Shown: positions 31,641 through 41,055, numbered from the stretch's first letter. The stretch is 64,000 nucleotides of DNA from Candidatus Yanofskybacteria bacterium RIFCSPHIGHO2_01_FULL_41_26 (GCA_001794055.1 MGJB01000006.1:112987-176986); one strand, 5' to 3'. Notes: generated from the sequence alone by a model not told the origin. Program-made: numbers and translations.

Positions 31641-32666
31641 CTACACTCTCGGAGCGTCTATTTTTTCTACATCGTCTCGTTCCCCTATCTCAACTACATT
31701 CTTGACCCTGTCGGCCATAAGTGAGAGGCGTTTTTCGGAAGCATCGTATGCGGATTTAGTATTATCAATATGTTTTCCAAGGCGCTGGAAATCTTCGGCG
31801 AGTTTGTTGCTATCGGTGTAAATGCGTTCAAGGCGTTTCATGACTTCTTTGGTCTGCTTGTTAAATTCCACATCTTTAAACCAGTGACGGATAGCTGATA
31901 TTGAAAGAGCAAATGTGTTTGGTGAAACGAGAAAAACTCTTTTTGAACGGGCATAGCTCGGAATATCTACATCTTTAATGTTGTTAATAACTTCGTAATA
32001 AACCGTCTCGGCCGGCACATACATCAATGCCAAATCTGTTGTCCCCTCCGACGGCAAGAGATACTTGGATGCAATCTCATCTATTTTCTTTTTCACATCG
32101 GAATAAAATGATTTGCGATGAATATCTTTTTGAATGTCATTATCGGCGTTGACCATTTTTTCAAAATTTTCCCAATTGAATTTAGAATCGATCGGCAAAA
32201 TAAGTCTGTTTGGCAGATTCAACACAGCATCAACCGCTTCGCCCGATTTAAAATAATGCTGGAGCTCATACATGTCTTTGGAGAAATACTGATTGAGCGC
32301 CGCCTCAAGCGAAGCTTCACCCCAAATACCGCGAAGCTTCGGCGATTTAAAAATATCCTGAAATGAAGAAACGCTTTTCACAGACGCGTGCATCTGTTTC
32401 ATATTTTCCTGAATCTGGGTCATGTTCTGGGTAAAACTCTGAACCTGTCGACTTACGGTCAGTGTCGCTCGTTCGCCTGCTTGTCTGTTCTTTTCAAGTT
32501 GGTCATTCATCAGAGCCGAAAGAGCATCAAAGCGCTGATGGAGCACCAGATACTTCTCATCGGGTTCTTGTTTCTTCGGCCTCATCATCAAATAGACATT
32601 GATACCCAATAAAATCAGAGTTGCCGAAGAAACAACAAGAATTAATATAAATAATTGATTGGCCAT
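31641..32666 (-). CDS. rmuC: RmuC-family DNA recombination protein
   Basis: 341 residues from MANQLFIL. A membrane helix (about 4-22) is followed by a coiled coil (30-105) and the RmuC nuclease-like domain with FKSPKLRGIWGEASLE, RLILPIDSKFNWENFE and VFLVSPNTFALSISAIRHWF. RmuC limits inversions at short repeats in E. coli, interesting next to the many inverted repeats here. The frame is open further upstream, but a terminator and the promoter-like repeat arm at 32670-32696 mark this ATG as the start. Confidence 0.9.
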   Translation of the reverse strand: MANQLFILILVVSSATLILLGINVYLMMRPKKQEPDEKYLVLHQRFDALSALMNDQLEKNRQAGERATLTVSRQVQSFTQNMTQIQENMKQMHASVKSVSSFQDIFKSPKLRGIWGEASLEAALNQYFSKDMYELQHYFKSGEAVDAVLNLPNRLILPIDSKFNWENFEKMVNADNDIQKDIHRKSFYSDVKKKIDEIASKYLLPSEGTTDLALMYVPAETVYYEVINNIKDVDIPSYARSKRVFLVSPNTFALSISAIRHWFKDVEFNKQTKEVMKRLERIYTDSNKLAEDFQRLGKHIDNTKSAYDASEKRLSLMADRVKNVVEIGERDDVEKIDAPRV

Positions 32667-32669
32667 TGT

Positions 32670-32696
32670 GGTCAGATATTTAATCCATTTTATCAT
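32670..32696 (-). promoter_or_regulatory. Solo arm of family-1 element B, promoter-like, upstream of rmuC
   Basis: 27 nt identical to the left arm of the element at 43637-43905, ending 3 nt before the rmuC start codon. The minus strand reads TAAAAT then GGATTAAATAT, so it provides a -10-like box about 20 nt before ATG. A terminator sits directly upstream, consistent with a fresh promoter here. Confidence 0.6.
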
Positions 32697-32698
32697 AT

Positions 32699-32721
32699 AA
32701 AAAAACCTCTCGCAATGAGAG
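32699..32721 (-). terminator. Terminator of sppA
   Basis: CTCTC-ATTGC-GAGAG stem on the minus strand (32707-32721), then G and seven T. Confidence 0.85.
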
Positions 32722-32734
32722 ATTGAATATACAA

Positions 32735-33757
32735 CTAAGGAATCCACTGATATAAAAATCCGGGCGGAGGCAAAGCATTCTCAACAATTTTTTCCGCCTT
32801 CCCAGAATTTACACGCGAAACACTTTCAATGAAAGCATCAAAAAAACCAATTTCTTTCTGATAAATTACTAGCCGCGGATTAGTAACCCCGGTTAATTCT
32901 TTAGCCACTTCAATGGCTTTTTTTATATAGCCAACCTCGTCTACAAGACCGAGAAGCTTGGCGTCCTGAGCCGTCCAAACTTCGCCTGTAGCTAATACAT
33001 CCATCTCTGAACTACCTAATTTCCTGCCCGCCCTCACGATCGCAACAAATCTTCCATACAAAGTATCGACAATCCTTTGAAGAACCCTTCTCTCTCTTTC
33101 AGACATTTTCCTGAAAGGAGAGCCGATATCTTTCATCTCGCTTGATTTAATAGTCTCTATTTTTAGTCCAATCTTTCCGGCCAAACCTTCAAAATTATAC
33201 AATTCCATAATAACGCCGATACTTCCGACTATGGATGTCGGCGAGGCGACAATTTTGTCCGAGTTTGCGGTAATATAGTAAGCGCCCGAAGCAGACATGG
33301 AATTTACAAAAGCCACAGTCTTAATCCCATAAGTTTTAAGTTTTAACACCTCGTTGAACAGCTTATCGCAAGCCGTTACTTCACCGCCCGGACTGTCAAT
33401 ATAAAAAATGACCGCCTTAGTGGAAAAATTTTTCTGAGCCGCAATGAAAAGCTGGTCAAATAAATTTTGATAAGAATCTCCGTCCGCAATTGCTCCGTTT
33501 ATCGGAATTATCACAAAATCGCCTGTTGTCGGTTTCTGATTCTCAACAATCTGGGATTGTATTGATATTTTATCCGAGAACTGCCGATCTCTTATAGCTT
33601 CTTCAATAAATAATTTTTCTGTATAGTTTTTATAGACTTTTGAACTTCCACTAGAATTAAAAAACAAGTAATAACCGCCAAACCAGACAACAAAGCCTAT
33701 TGTTGCAGGTATAATGGATCTTATAAAAGCATTGGCCAAGACTCTTTTTATTTTCAC
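32735..33757 (-). CDS. sppA: Signal peptide peptidase SppA
   Basis: 340 residues from GTG 33757, preceded by AAAAAGGAATCAA (the frame stays open to 33826, next to tRNA-Ala). One membrane helix (14-33). S157 in VNSMSASGAYY is the nucleophile, and K209 in EMKDIGSPFRKM is the likely general base, as in Bacillus-type SppA (S49 family). It cleaves signal peptides left in the membrane after export. It ends with a clear terminator, separating it from rmuC. Confidence 0.9.
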   Translation of the reverse strand: MKIKRVLANAFIRSIIPATIGFVVWFGGYYLFFNSSGSSKVYKNYTEKLFIEEAIRDRQFSDKISIQSQIVENQKPTTGDFVIIPINGAIADGDSYQNLFDQLFIAAQKNFSTKAVIFYIDSPGGEVTACDKLFNEVLKLKTYGIKTVAFVNSMSASGAYYITANSDKIVASPTSIVGSIGVIMELYNFEGLAGKIGLKIETIKSSEMKDIGSPFRKMSERERRVLQRIVDTLYGRFVAIVRAGRKLGSSEMDVLATGEVWTAQDAKLLGLVDEVGYIKKAIEVAKELTGVTNPRLVIYQKEIGFFDAFIESVSRVNSGKAEKIVENALPPPGFLYQWIP

Positions 33758-33829
33758 TTGATTCCTTTTTAAAGGTGCCCCGAAGAATAGATAACAAAAA
33801 ACAGCAACCATGTCCAATCGCATCAAATT

Positions 33830-33905
33830 TGGTGGACCGGAGGGGGCTTGAACCCCTAACCTCCCGCGTGCAAGGCGGGTGCTCTACCAATTGAGCTACC
33901 GGCCC
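33830..33905 (-). tRNA. tRNA-Ala (TGC)
   Basis: 76 nt. Acceptor GGGCCGG/CCGGTCC with A73 and encoded CCA; anticodon loop CTTGCAC (TGC); T arm AGGGG-TTCAAGC-CCCCT. Normal in every arm. Confidence 0.97.
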
Positions 33906-33970
33906 CTTACATTTTCAATAAATTATGCTATACTATAACACAGTTTATTGACACTTAAAAGGAATTCCGA

Positions 33971-34315
33971 ATGGTTACAATAACACCTGATGCTGCCACT
34001 AAATTAAAAGAGTTGATCGCTCAAGAAAATAAAGACGCCCAAATTCCAGAAACCGCTGGTTTAAGATTGTTTGTCCAGGGCGGGGGTTGTTCAGGATTCC
34101 AATATGGGTTATCCATAGAAAAATCCCCGGCGGCAAACGACAGTGTTTTTGAATCTAATGGAATTAAGATTTTTGTTGATCCCATCAGTATCAGCTACTT
34201 GGCCGGAGCAGAAATAAGTTTTGAGGACAAAGACTTAATGGGCGGCGGATTTAAGATTAACAATCCTAATGCCAAAGGGACCTGCGGCTGCGGCCAGTCG
34301 TTCGATCCCAAATAA
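33971..34315 (+). CDS. erpA: A-type iron-sulfur carrier protein (ErpA/IscA-like)
   Basis: 114 residues. The three conserved cysteines are present: C40 in GGGCSGF and C105, C107 in GTCGCG, which hold an Fe-S cluster or iron for transfer to target proteins. The start ATG is preceded by AAAAGGAATTCCG. A terminator follows directly. No SUF or ISC genes are visible nearby in this window. ErpA versus IscA cannot be separated by sequence reading. Confidence 0.93.
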   Translation: MVTITPDAATKLKELIAQENKDAQIPETAGLRLFVQGGGCSGFQYGLSIEKSPAANDSVFESNGIKIFVDPISISYLAGAEISFEDKDLMGGGFKINNPNAKGTCGCGQSFDPK

Positions 34316-34338
34316 CCCGTTTACAACGGGCTTTTTAT
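34315..34338 (+). terminator. Terminator of the A-type carrier gene
   Basis: CCCG-TTTACAA-CGGG stem followed by CTTTTTATTT. Confidence 0.75.
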
Positions 34339-34368
34339 TTGGTAATCTTTTTATGTTTTTTATAATTT

Positions 34369-34440
34369 GCGGGCGTAGTTCAGTGGTAGAACGCTGTCCT
34401 GATAAGACAGAGGCCCTTGGTCCGATTCCAAGCGCCCGCA
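34369..34440 (+). tRNA. tRNA-Ile (GAT)
   Basis: 72 nt. Acceptor GCGGGCG/CGCCCGC, A73, no encoded CCA (CAC follows). Anticodon loop CTGATAA reads GAT, stem CTGTC/GACAG. T arm CTTGG-TCCGATT-CCAAG. All arms are regular. Confidence 0.96.
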
Positions 34441-34471
34441 CAAAAAAATAAGAAGTTTTCTAATGACATAT

Positions 34472-35062
34472 TTACAATGCCTGCAACTCTTTTAATGTTT
34501 TTCTGTAGAGGCCAACCGCTCTTTTGGCTTCAGTGTAGCGGAGAAAATAATTAGTGTCATGAACTAATCGGTTTCTTATCTTATGGGCTTCCCAAAGATT
34601 TTGAAGAGTTGTTAATTGGCCGGGTTGGATATTCATAAGCCGATCTCCCATCGTATCTCCGAGAAATCCGGCGCTTTTCAACAACTCGTCAACCAGTTTG
34701 TCGGCTTCAATGACAGCAAATTTCCATTCTGCTTCGCGGGTGGAGTTAATGTGTTTTTCAATTTCTTCCCAGCGAACATTCAATCCTGATATAGCCGGTT
34801 GAGGAGGTAAGAATTCTTTGACTAAATTTACTTTTACCCCAATCAGTCTTTTTGTTTTTATTATAACTATTGCAATTAAAATGCTGAGAAGAATACTGAT
34901 TGCTATGAGAATTAATTTCACAATATTCCAGTTTTGGTCCTGTCCGAATCCCGGTAAATATTCCAAGGCTTGTGCAACTGTAAAATTTCCAATCTTAAAA
35001 TCAGAAACATGATATAAATTTTCGGCAGTGTTTTGTATTAAGTTGTTATAGTAAACAGGCAT
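34472..35062 (-). CDS. Membrane protein with C-terminal helical HEPN-like domain
   Basis: 196 residues. One or two hydrophobic segments (about 50-70, LILIAISILLSILIAIVII) and a soluble helical region (98-196) with ALVDELLKSAGFLGD-type helices and a conserved KIRNRLVHDTNYFLRYTEA ending typical of an uncharacterised CPR family; the R-x4-6-H pattern resembles HEPN domains. Its ATG overlaps the gatA stop as TAATG, so it is translationally coupled. Confidence 0.75.
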   Translation of the reverse strand: MPVYYNNLIQNTAENLYHVSDFKIGNFTVAQALEYLPGFGQDQNWNIVKLILIAISILLSILIAIVIIKTKRLIGVKVNLVKEFLPPQPAISGLNVRWEEIEKHINSTREAEWKFAVIEADKLVDELLKSAGFLGDTMGDRLMNIQPGQLTTLQNLWEAHKIRNRLVHDTNYFLRYTEAKRAVGLYRKTLKELQAL

Positions 35063-36489
35063 TATTTTAGCACTTGTTCAAGCTGATAGGATACATTTAA
35101 AATTATTTCTTCGTCAAATGGCCGGCCTATAACCTGAAATCCAATTGGCATTTTGCTTTCTCTGCCCAAACCACAAGGAATGGATATCCCCGGAAGGCCG
35201 GCAAGATTTAACGGAACAGTATAGATGTCTTCTAGGTACAGAGCCAAGGGATCGGACGTTTTCTCCCCCAACTTAAACGCCGTATGAGGCGCAGTTGGAC
35301 CGACAATGACATCAACTCCGCCGGCTGACGGATTGAAAGCATCATCAAAATCTTTTTTAATTAAAGCCCTAACTTTTTGAGCTTTCAAATAATAAGCATC
35401 ATAATAGCCGGATGATAATGCATAAGTGCCCAGCATAATACGGCGTTTAGGTTCAGGACCAAATCCTTCCGATCGAGATTCACAATAAGAATCAAGCAAG
35501 GTTTTTGCGTCAGTTGATGAATAACCATAGCGAACACCATCGAAACGGGCAAGATTTGCTGAAACTTCGCATGGCACCGCTATATAATATGCAGCCAAAG
35601 CATATTCAAAATTAGGCAGAGAAATATCGATAATATTACAACCAAGATTTTCTAATTTTTTGATAGTTGCTCTTATTTTTTCTTCAACTTCAGCCGAAAG
35701 TCCGGCACGAAAGAATTCTTTTGGCACACCAACCCTTAATCCTTTGATTGGTTTTTCAAGATTAGCAGTAAAATCGGGAACTTCCCGGCTGACTGTGGTT
35801 GAGTCAAATATGTCATGGCCACAAATAACATTTAACACCAGAGCAGCATCATATACGTTTTTTGTAAGCGGACCAATTTGATCAAATGATGAAGCCATGG
35901 CAATCAGACCATGCCTTGAGACCCGGCCATAAGTTGGTTTTAATCCGACAATTCCACACATGCTCGCAGGTTGGCGCACTGAACCGCCAGTATCAGAACC
36001 GAGAGCAAAAACAGCAAGGTCTGCGGCGACAGCCGCAGCAGAACCACCGGAAGAACCGCCGGGAACGCGAGTCAAATCATGAGGATTTTTAGTAGGTCCG
36101 AAAGCTGAATTTTCTGTTGAAGTCCCCATGGCGAATTCGTCAAGATTGGTTTTTCCAAGAAAGAATGTGCCGGCTTTTTTGAGTTTTTTAACAACTGTTG
36201 CATCATAAGAGGCGATATAATTTTTAAGTATTTTTGATCCGGCAGTAGCAATGGTTCCCTCAATAAGCATATTGTCCTTTATTGCCGCAGGCACTCCAAA
36301 CAAAGGTGTCCTTTGTTCCTCAAAATTTGTGGTATAATAATGTTGATCGAAAGTTGACAGATAGGCGTTTAGTTTTTTATTCTCCTTTTTAATTTTGTCA
36401 GAGTACTTTTTAAAAATTTCTTCTGCCTTAAAATGACCTTTTTGAAGGCCGTCTTTGATATCTTTAATTGTGAATCCTAATGAGTTCAT
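35062..36489 (-). CDS. gatA: Asp-tRNA(Asn)/Glu-tRNA(Gln) amidotransferase subunit A
   Basis: 475 residues from MNSLGF (the frame is open upstream to 36570). The amidase signature has the complete K71-S146-S170 triad (PAAIKDN, GGSSGGS, SDTGGS). It releases ammonia from glutamine for GatB, forming Gln-tRNA or Asn-tRNA indirectly, as in cells without GlnRS or AsnRS. GatC precedes it with a 61-nt gap; gatB is not in this window. Confidence 0.96.
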   Translation of the reverse strand: MNSLGFTIKDIKDGLQKGHFKAEEIFKKYSDKIKKENKKLNAYLSTFDQHYYTTNFEEQRTPLFGVPAAIKDNMLIEGTIATAGSKILKNYIASYDATVVKKLKKAGTFFLGKTNLDEFAMGTSTENSAFGPTKNPHDLTRVPGGSSGGSAAAVAADLAVFALGSDTGGSVRQPASMCGIVGLKPTYGRVSRHGLIAMASSFDQIGPLTKNVYDAALVLNVICGHDIFDSTTVSREVPDFTANLEKPIKGLRVGVPKEFFRAGLSAEVEEKIRATIKKLENLGCNIIDISLPNFEYALAAYYIAVPCEVSANLARFDGVRYGYSSTDAKTLLDSYCESRSEGFGPEPKRRIMLGTYALSSGYYDAYYLKAQKVRALIKKDFDDAFNPSAGGVDVIVGPTAPHTAFKLGEKTSDPLALYLEDIYTVPLNLAGLPGISIPCGLGRESKMPIGFQVIGRPFDEEIILNVSYQLEQVLK

Positions 36490-36550
36490 AATGTTATAAA
36501 GTTCGTAAAGTTCATCAAGGGCTTTATAAACTTTAAAAACTTTTAACTTT

Positions 36551-36856
36551 CTACTTGCGCGAAAAAACACTTTTTATTTTAATAAAACGTTTTTCGCTAG
36601 CTGGCGCTTGGCCGATAAGTTTTTTGTTTAATTCCTCATCCATTTCGAAATCCTTCCTATACTTATCTTCCCTGAAGGAATCAACCAACCCTGTTGTCTG
36701 GTACAGAGGTTCAACCTTTGTAGTATCAACTTCGTTCAGTTTTTCTATATACTCCAAAATCGAAGAAAGATCTTTTTTAAGACCTTTTTCTTCTTTCTCG
36801 CTTGTTTTTATTCTCGCCAGTTCGGCGATGTGTCTGACTTCTTTATCGGTTAGCAT
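36551..36856 (-). CDS. gatC: Asp-tRNA(Asn)/Glu-tRNA(Gln) amidotransferase subunit C
   Basis: 101 residues from MLTDKEVRHIAELARI, the usual GatC start; an upstream in-frame ATG is unlikely. GLKKDLSSILEYIEKLNEVDT and the EPLYQT segment complete the family pattern. It stabilises the GatA-GatB interface. gatA follows in the same direction. Confidence 0.92.
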   Translation of the reverse strand: MLTDKEVRHIAELARIKTSEKEEKGLKKDLSSILEYIEKLNEVDTTKVEPLYQTTGLVDSFREDKYRKDFEMDEELNKKLIGQAPASEKRFIKIKSVFSRK

Positions 36857-37028
36857 AAGAATGGAGTGGGTGGACAGCGTTTTCATTCTGTCAAGGTGAG
36901 CAATCCTGCGCCTTTTCTCAGCCACACCCACAGATAAAATATACCACGAATCAATTGGCATTATCACTATTGACCTACACAAGTTTTTATGATAATATAA
37001 TAATATCTTTCGCTTTGGGTGGGACGAG

Positions 37029-39065
37029 CTATTTAATTAAATTAAGAAACTCCTTCTCGTCTAAAATTTTCACGCCCAATTTTTGTGCCTCACCATATTT
37101 GGAGCCCGGTTCAGAGCCGGTAACGACATAATCGGTGTTTTTGGAAACCGAACTTGACACATCTCCGCCCAATTCCCTGATTTTATCCTGGGCTTCATCC
37201 CGGCCCAATGTTTCAAGAGTTCCGGTCAGAACAAAAATTTTACCAGTAAGTTTGGTAGATTTTTTGGTTGCTTTCTCTTCAATTACATGGACTCCCGCCT
37301 TTTTAAATTTGGATAATATGTTTTTGTTATAAGGTTTCTGAAACCAATTGTAGATACTTTGAGCCACTACTGGTCCCACATCAGAGACTGATTGTAGGTC
37401 GTTTAGTGTTGCACGTTGTAAATTTTCTAATTTTTTAAATTTTTTGGCTAAAACAAAACCTGTTTCTTCGCCAACATGATCAATCCCTAAGGAATAGATA
37501 AATTTATTCAAAGGAACTTCCTTTTTTGATTGAATTACATTTATGACATTCTCTGCTGATTTTTCGGCAAATCTTTCCAGATTCAGAAGGTCTTCTTTTT
37601 TAAGATTAAATAAATCAGCCGAATCACGTATGAGCCCGGCGGTCATAAGATTGTCTACAATTCGCGGACCGATGCCAGCCATATTCAGAGCTTTACGGGA
37701 AGCAAAATGATAGATTGCTTTTCTTTTTATGGCCGGACAGCCTCGATTTACGCATCGGTAGGCAACCTGATCCGCAAATTGTTCGACAAGCTCTCCGCAA
37801 GCTGGACATTTTTGTAGCATGTGGAATTCTTTTTCCCTTCCGGTCCGCAATTCTTTCAAAACCTTTTTTACATCGGGAATCACATCGCCGGCCCGGCCCA
37901 CGATAACAGTGTCCCCTATTTTTAATCCGAGGCGTTTTATCTCATCCAGATTGTGGAGAGTTGCCCGTGAGACTGTTGTACCGCCGATTCGAACGGGTCT
38001 TAAGACCGCTACCGGAGTTAAAACACCGGTTCGGCCAACTTGGACAATAATATCTTCAACCACTGTTTCTGATTCCTTGGGGGAAAATTTATAGGCAATC
38101 GCTCCTCGGGGAGCTTTTCCAACCACGCCTAGCCTGTCCAAGGTGTTATTGTGGTTCAATATAACCACCACACCATCTATCTCATAATTTAGTTTCTCTC
38201 TCTCTTTTTCCCAATGATTCCGAAATTTATTTATTCCCTCTATATTCTGGGCTGATTTATTGTGAGGATTTGTTTTGAATCCAAGAGATTTTAAAATAAG
38301 GTGTTCATCTTCATGTGTCTTCTGTCCGAGGTTGGTTATCAAAGAATAAGCATAAGAATCCAAATGACGGGATGCGGTTACTTTTGGATCAAGCTGCCTG
38401 ATGGAACCAGCAGCCAAATTGCGGGGGTTGGCATAAATTTTAAATCCGGCTTTTTTCTGCTCTTTATTTATTCTTTTAAAGTCACCCTTTGTTATAAAAA
38501 CCTCTCCCCGAACAACAAGCCGTTCAGGAATTTTTAATCCTCCCGGATAACCTGGTTGGACGAGTTTCGAATTCTGAAGCTCTAAGTTTAGCGGTATCGC
38601 ATCTACAGTTTTGAGGTTTTGGGTAACATCCTCGCCAATAATCCCATCTCCTCTAGTTGAACCCGTATCTAGTCGGCCGTTTTTATAAATTAATTCTATC
38701 GCCAAGCCGTCAATCTTCAATTCACAATAGTAGCCATGTCTTGATGCGTCCGGTATGACTTTTTCAAATCTTTTTTCCCATTCTTCCATGTCATTTTCAT
38801 CAAAAGCGTCATTGAATGAGAGCATTGGCTCGGGATGCCTGATCTTTTTGAATTGTTTAAGGGGTTTGCCAGCCACTCTTTGGGTCGGCGATTCTGGAGT
38901 AATCCATTCCGGGAATTTCTGTTCCAAGTCAAAAAGTTCTTTTTTTAAAGTGTCCAGAGCCTCGTCTGATATTTCTTGGCGATCCAAAACATGATAAAGA
39001 TAGCGATGATGGTTAATCGCTTTTCTAAGTTTTTCTATTCTTTCTTTTGCTTTAATTTTATCCAT
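37029..39065 (-). CDS. ligA: NAD-dependent DNA ligase
   Basis: 678 residues with all LigA parts: Ia and adenylation domains (K117 in ELKIDG), OB fold, zinc finger (CPACG and RCVNRGCP), helix-hairpin-helix and a C-terminal BRCT domain (LTGKIFVLTGTLETLGRDEA). It seals nicks in replication and repair using NAD. It lies at the 3' end of the pilin cluster. Confidence 0.97.
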   Translation of the reverse strand: MDKIKAKERIEKLRKAINHHRYLYHVLDRQEISDEALDTLKKELFDLEQKFPEWITPESPTQRVAGKPLKQFKKIRHPEPMLSFNDAFDENDMEEWEKRFEKVIPDASRHGYYCELKIDGLAIELIYKNGRLDTGSTRGDGIIGEDVTQNLKTVDAIPLNLELQNSKLVQPGYPGGLKIPERLVVRGEVFITKGDFKRINKEQKKAGFKIYANPRNLAAGSIRQLDPKVTASRHLDSYAYSLITNLGQKTHEDEHLILKSLGFKTNPHNKSAQNIEGINKFRNHWEKEREKLNYEIDGVVVILNHNNTLDRLGVVGKAPRGAIAYKFSPKESETVVEDIIVQVGRTGVLTPVAVLRPVRIGGTTVSRATLHNLDEIKRLGLKIGDTVIVGRAGDVIPDVKKVLKELRTGREKEFHMLQKCPACGELVEQFADQVAYRCVNRGCPAIKRKAIYHFASRKALNMAGIGPRIVDNLMTAGLIRDSADLFNLKKEDLLNLERFAEKSAENVINVIQSKKEVPLNKFIYSLGIDHVGEETGFVLAKKFKKLENLQRATLNDLQSVSDVGPVVAQSIYNWFQKPYNKNILSKFKKAGVHVIEEKATKKSTKLTGKIFVLTGTLETLGRDEAQDKIRELGGDVSSSVSKNTDYVVTGSEPGSKYGEAQKLGVKILDEKEFLNLIK

Positions 39066-39085
39066 GAATTAAACGGCTAACAATA

Positions 39086-39454
39086 TTAATATTCCTGCAC
39101 AATAAATGATCGCGAAACCCCTCTATAAGTTCCGACGACTCGATGATTAAGCGGTATTTCTGCAGAAGCGCATGTTGCCACCGTATTTGCAGATCCAGGA
39201 AAGTATACGGCAAAAGTTGCACCGTTAGCCATGACTGGCTGTCCCGTAGCCGGCAACTTGCCTCTTTGAGTATACAGACACCACTCCAAAGCACTGTCTG
39301 CCGCGTATTCCGCTACTGCTGAATTTATGGCGTTGCCGGCTGTTTTAAGTCTTGGCAATAATATATTACCCAAAGCTAAAGTGGTGGAAAGAATAACCCC
39401 CAGTATTAAAACGGAATAGATTAAAATTGAACCTTTTTGGGTTTTGTGTTTCAT
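39086..39454 (-). CDS. PilX-like minor pilin or pilus-assembly protein
   Basis: 122 residues from the ATG just after the pilW-like stop; the frame is open 8 codons earlier. A short N terminus (HKTQKG) and a hydrophobic helix (SILIYSVLILGVILSTTLALG) lead into a small cysteine-containing domain. The helix lacks the E5 of prepilins, as PilX/GspK-like proteins often do. It is the last pilin-type gene of the cluster. Confidence 0.75.
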   Translation of the reverse strand: MKHKTQKGSILIYSVLILGVILSTTLALGNILLPRLKTAGNAINSAVAEYAADSALEWCLYTQRGKLPATGQPVMANGATFAVYFPGSANTVATCASAEIPLNHRVVGTYRGVSRSFIVQEY

Positions 39455-39455
39455 G

Positions 39456-40019
39456 TTATGGATATGAAAATTCGTCAATCACATCTCTGGAAGAAACTGA
39501 TGTTTGAAGATTTATTTGAATAATTTCTTTACCAGTCCGGTTTTCTACTGTAGTAAGTATCGCCACTCGAGGCGTTTGTTTATCGTTTGCCAGCGAACCT
39601 TTTACGCAAAAATTCATTCTTGCAAAATTTACGCTTGGCGTACTGACAGCCAAAAAGGCTCCCCCGTTCTCATTTTTTTCCACGGATCCGTTATTTACCC
39701 TATAAACAACCGCTCCTTTACTGGGATGGGTTATCGTAAGTGTTGTTAGGTCGCAATTTGGAGATTCTTGATTGGCAATTCTACTTACCCTAATATCTCT
39801 AGACATCACCTCAAGGACAAACAATGAATTGTCCTGTATTTTTTGCGTTGCCAGCGTTCTTCTTTGAAGACTGACTATTTGAACAAAAATAGCGCTTACC
39901 GACATCCCTATAATGGAAAATATCAGAGAAGTAATCAAAACTTCAACTATGGTGAAACCTCTTTCTTGATTCTTGAACCCTGAATCTTGAGTCGGTTTTC
40001 TTAAGGTTTTATGTTTCAT
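39456..40019 (-). CDS. PilW/GspJ-like minor prepilin
   Basis: 187 residues. The prepilin site RG|FTIVEVL (E5 present) follows a 21-residue leader that contains a CPR micro-repeat (KPTQDSGFKNQERG). The helix continues to about residue 45, then a globular domain (NSLFVLEVMSRDIRVSR). It overlaps nothing upstream but sits tightly in the cluster. Probable member of the priming tip complex of the pilus. Confidence 0.8.
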   Translation of the reverse strand: MKHKTLRKPTQDSGFKNQERGFTIVEVLITSLIFSIIGMSVSAIFVQIVSLQRRTLATQKIQDNSLFVLEVMSRDIRVSRIANQESPNCDLTTLTITHPSKGAVVYRVNNGSVEKNENGGAFLAVSTPSVNFARMNFCVKGSLANDKQTPRVAILTTVENRTGKEIIQINLQTSVSSRDVIDEFSYP

Positions 40020-40037
40020 GATTTATATTGTATGATC

Positions 40038-40526
40038 TTATTTCCAATTGAATAAATGGGATTCCACATTGACATCTCTGGCCCTGTTACCTTTTTCAGT
40101 CCAAATAACATTGCTTACAATTTTTAGTTCAGCTGCGTTAATTTTAGTCAAAGTTATTGTCCTTTTAAAAATAGTATCGGTTCCGTTTGTATAATTGTAC
40201 AAACCATTATTTATTTTTAGAGGTGGGTTCGAGCCCAGAGATATCAAAGAATCGGAATCCCATTCGATCCTATAAATACCTTCGGAAAGACCGCTATCAA
40301 AAACAACACCATTGAACCAGTTAGTATCTCTTAATGCCCTGACTACCTCAACGCCTTCTTGAGCCAAATTAGCGCCGATAAGATTGTTTTTGACAACAGA
40401 GGCAGTTGCGGAAAAATTGCTTGCAAGAATAAGCGCCGGCCCCAAAGCAATAGTTAAAATAACCAAAGCCACCAAGGCCTCAATCAGAGTAAATCCCCTA
40501 TTCAATTGTTCCCGATGTTGATACAT
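40038..40526 (-). CDS. PilV/GspI-like minor prepilin
   Basis: 162 residues. Short leader, cleavage site NRG|FTLIEALVALVILTIAL with E5. The globular part includes the GANLAQEGVEVVRALRDTNW element common to PilV-like proteins. Its start overlaps the GspH-like gene by 29 nt, so translation is coupled. Confidence 0.83.
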   Translation of the reverse strand: MYQHREQLNRGFTLIEALVALVILTIALGPALILASNFSATASVVKNNLIGANLAQEGVEVVRALRDTNWFNGVVFDSGLSEGIYRIEWDSDSLISLGSNPPLKINNGLYNYTNGTDTIFKRTITLTKINAAELKIVSNVIWTEKGNRARDVNVESHLFNWK

Positions 40527-41055
40527 TTATTGTTTTGCAGTCCTGAGGGCATGTACCCCCTATCTTGCCGATGGTGATAGATATTGAAGCACTCGCAGAA
40601 GAATTATTTATAAAAGTTGTCGGATTAGGCGGTTCAAAAAATATATCGCTAAAAGAAGATTTAAATTCGACTTTTGGATCATATAAAGTTTTGATGGGTA
40701 GAATTTTGAAATCATTGCCGTTAAAATTTCGATCCTCGGAAACGCAGTTAACGACGGAAGCATTAGGTCCCGCATAAACAGAATAGGATGTATTGTTTTC
40801 ATAATGGATGCCGTATCCACAGCGAATGGCCAATCCTGCGCCTCCTCCGTCATCAAGCCTGACACTTCCGTTAGCTTTTTCTTGGGTGGCTCTAACTTGG
40901 CCGATAAAATCACTCGCGCTTTCGCTCAAATCCAAGCGGGTTCTTTGAAAACTAATAAGCATGAAAGTTGTTATAATTCCAGTTATAGATGCCACCACAA
41001 GTAATTCTACTAATGTGAACCCTGCGTTTTTAAAAAAAATAGTCAGTAATTTCAT
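40498..41055 (-). CDS. GspH/FimT-like minor prepilin
   Basis: 185 residues with the site NAG|FTLVELLVVASITGI and E5, then a beta-rich globular domain (SESASDFIGQVRATQEKANG). Two C-terminal cysteines (CPQDC) may form a disulfide. It overlaps pilD by 26 nt and the PilV-like gene by 29 nt. Confidence 0.84.
   Translation of the reverse strand: MKLLTIFFKNAGFTLVELLVVASITGIITTFMLISFQRTRLDLSESASDFIGQVRATQEKANGSVRLDDGGGAGLAIRCGYGIHYENNTSYSVYAGPNASVVNCVSEDRNFNGNDFKILPIKTLYDPKVEFKSSFSDIFFEPPNPTTFINNSSASASISITIGKIGGTCPQDCKTINVSTSGTIE

Noticed and set aside
33758..33826. Longer SppA start next to tRNA-Ala
   Set aside because: The GTG at 33757 has a good ribosome site and puts the membrane helix at the N terminus; the longer form would start 4 nt from the tRNA.
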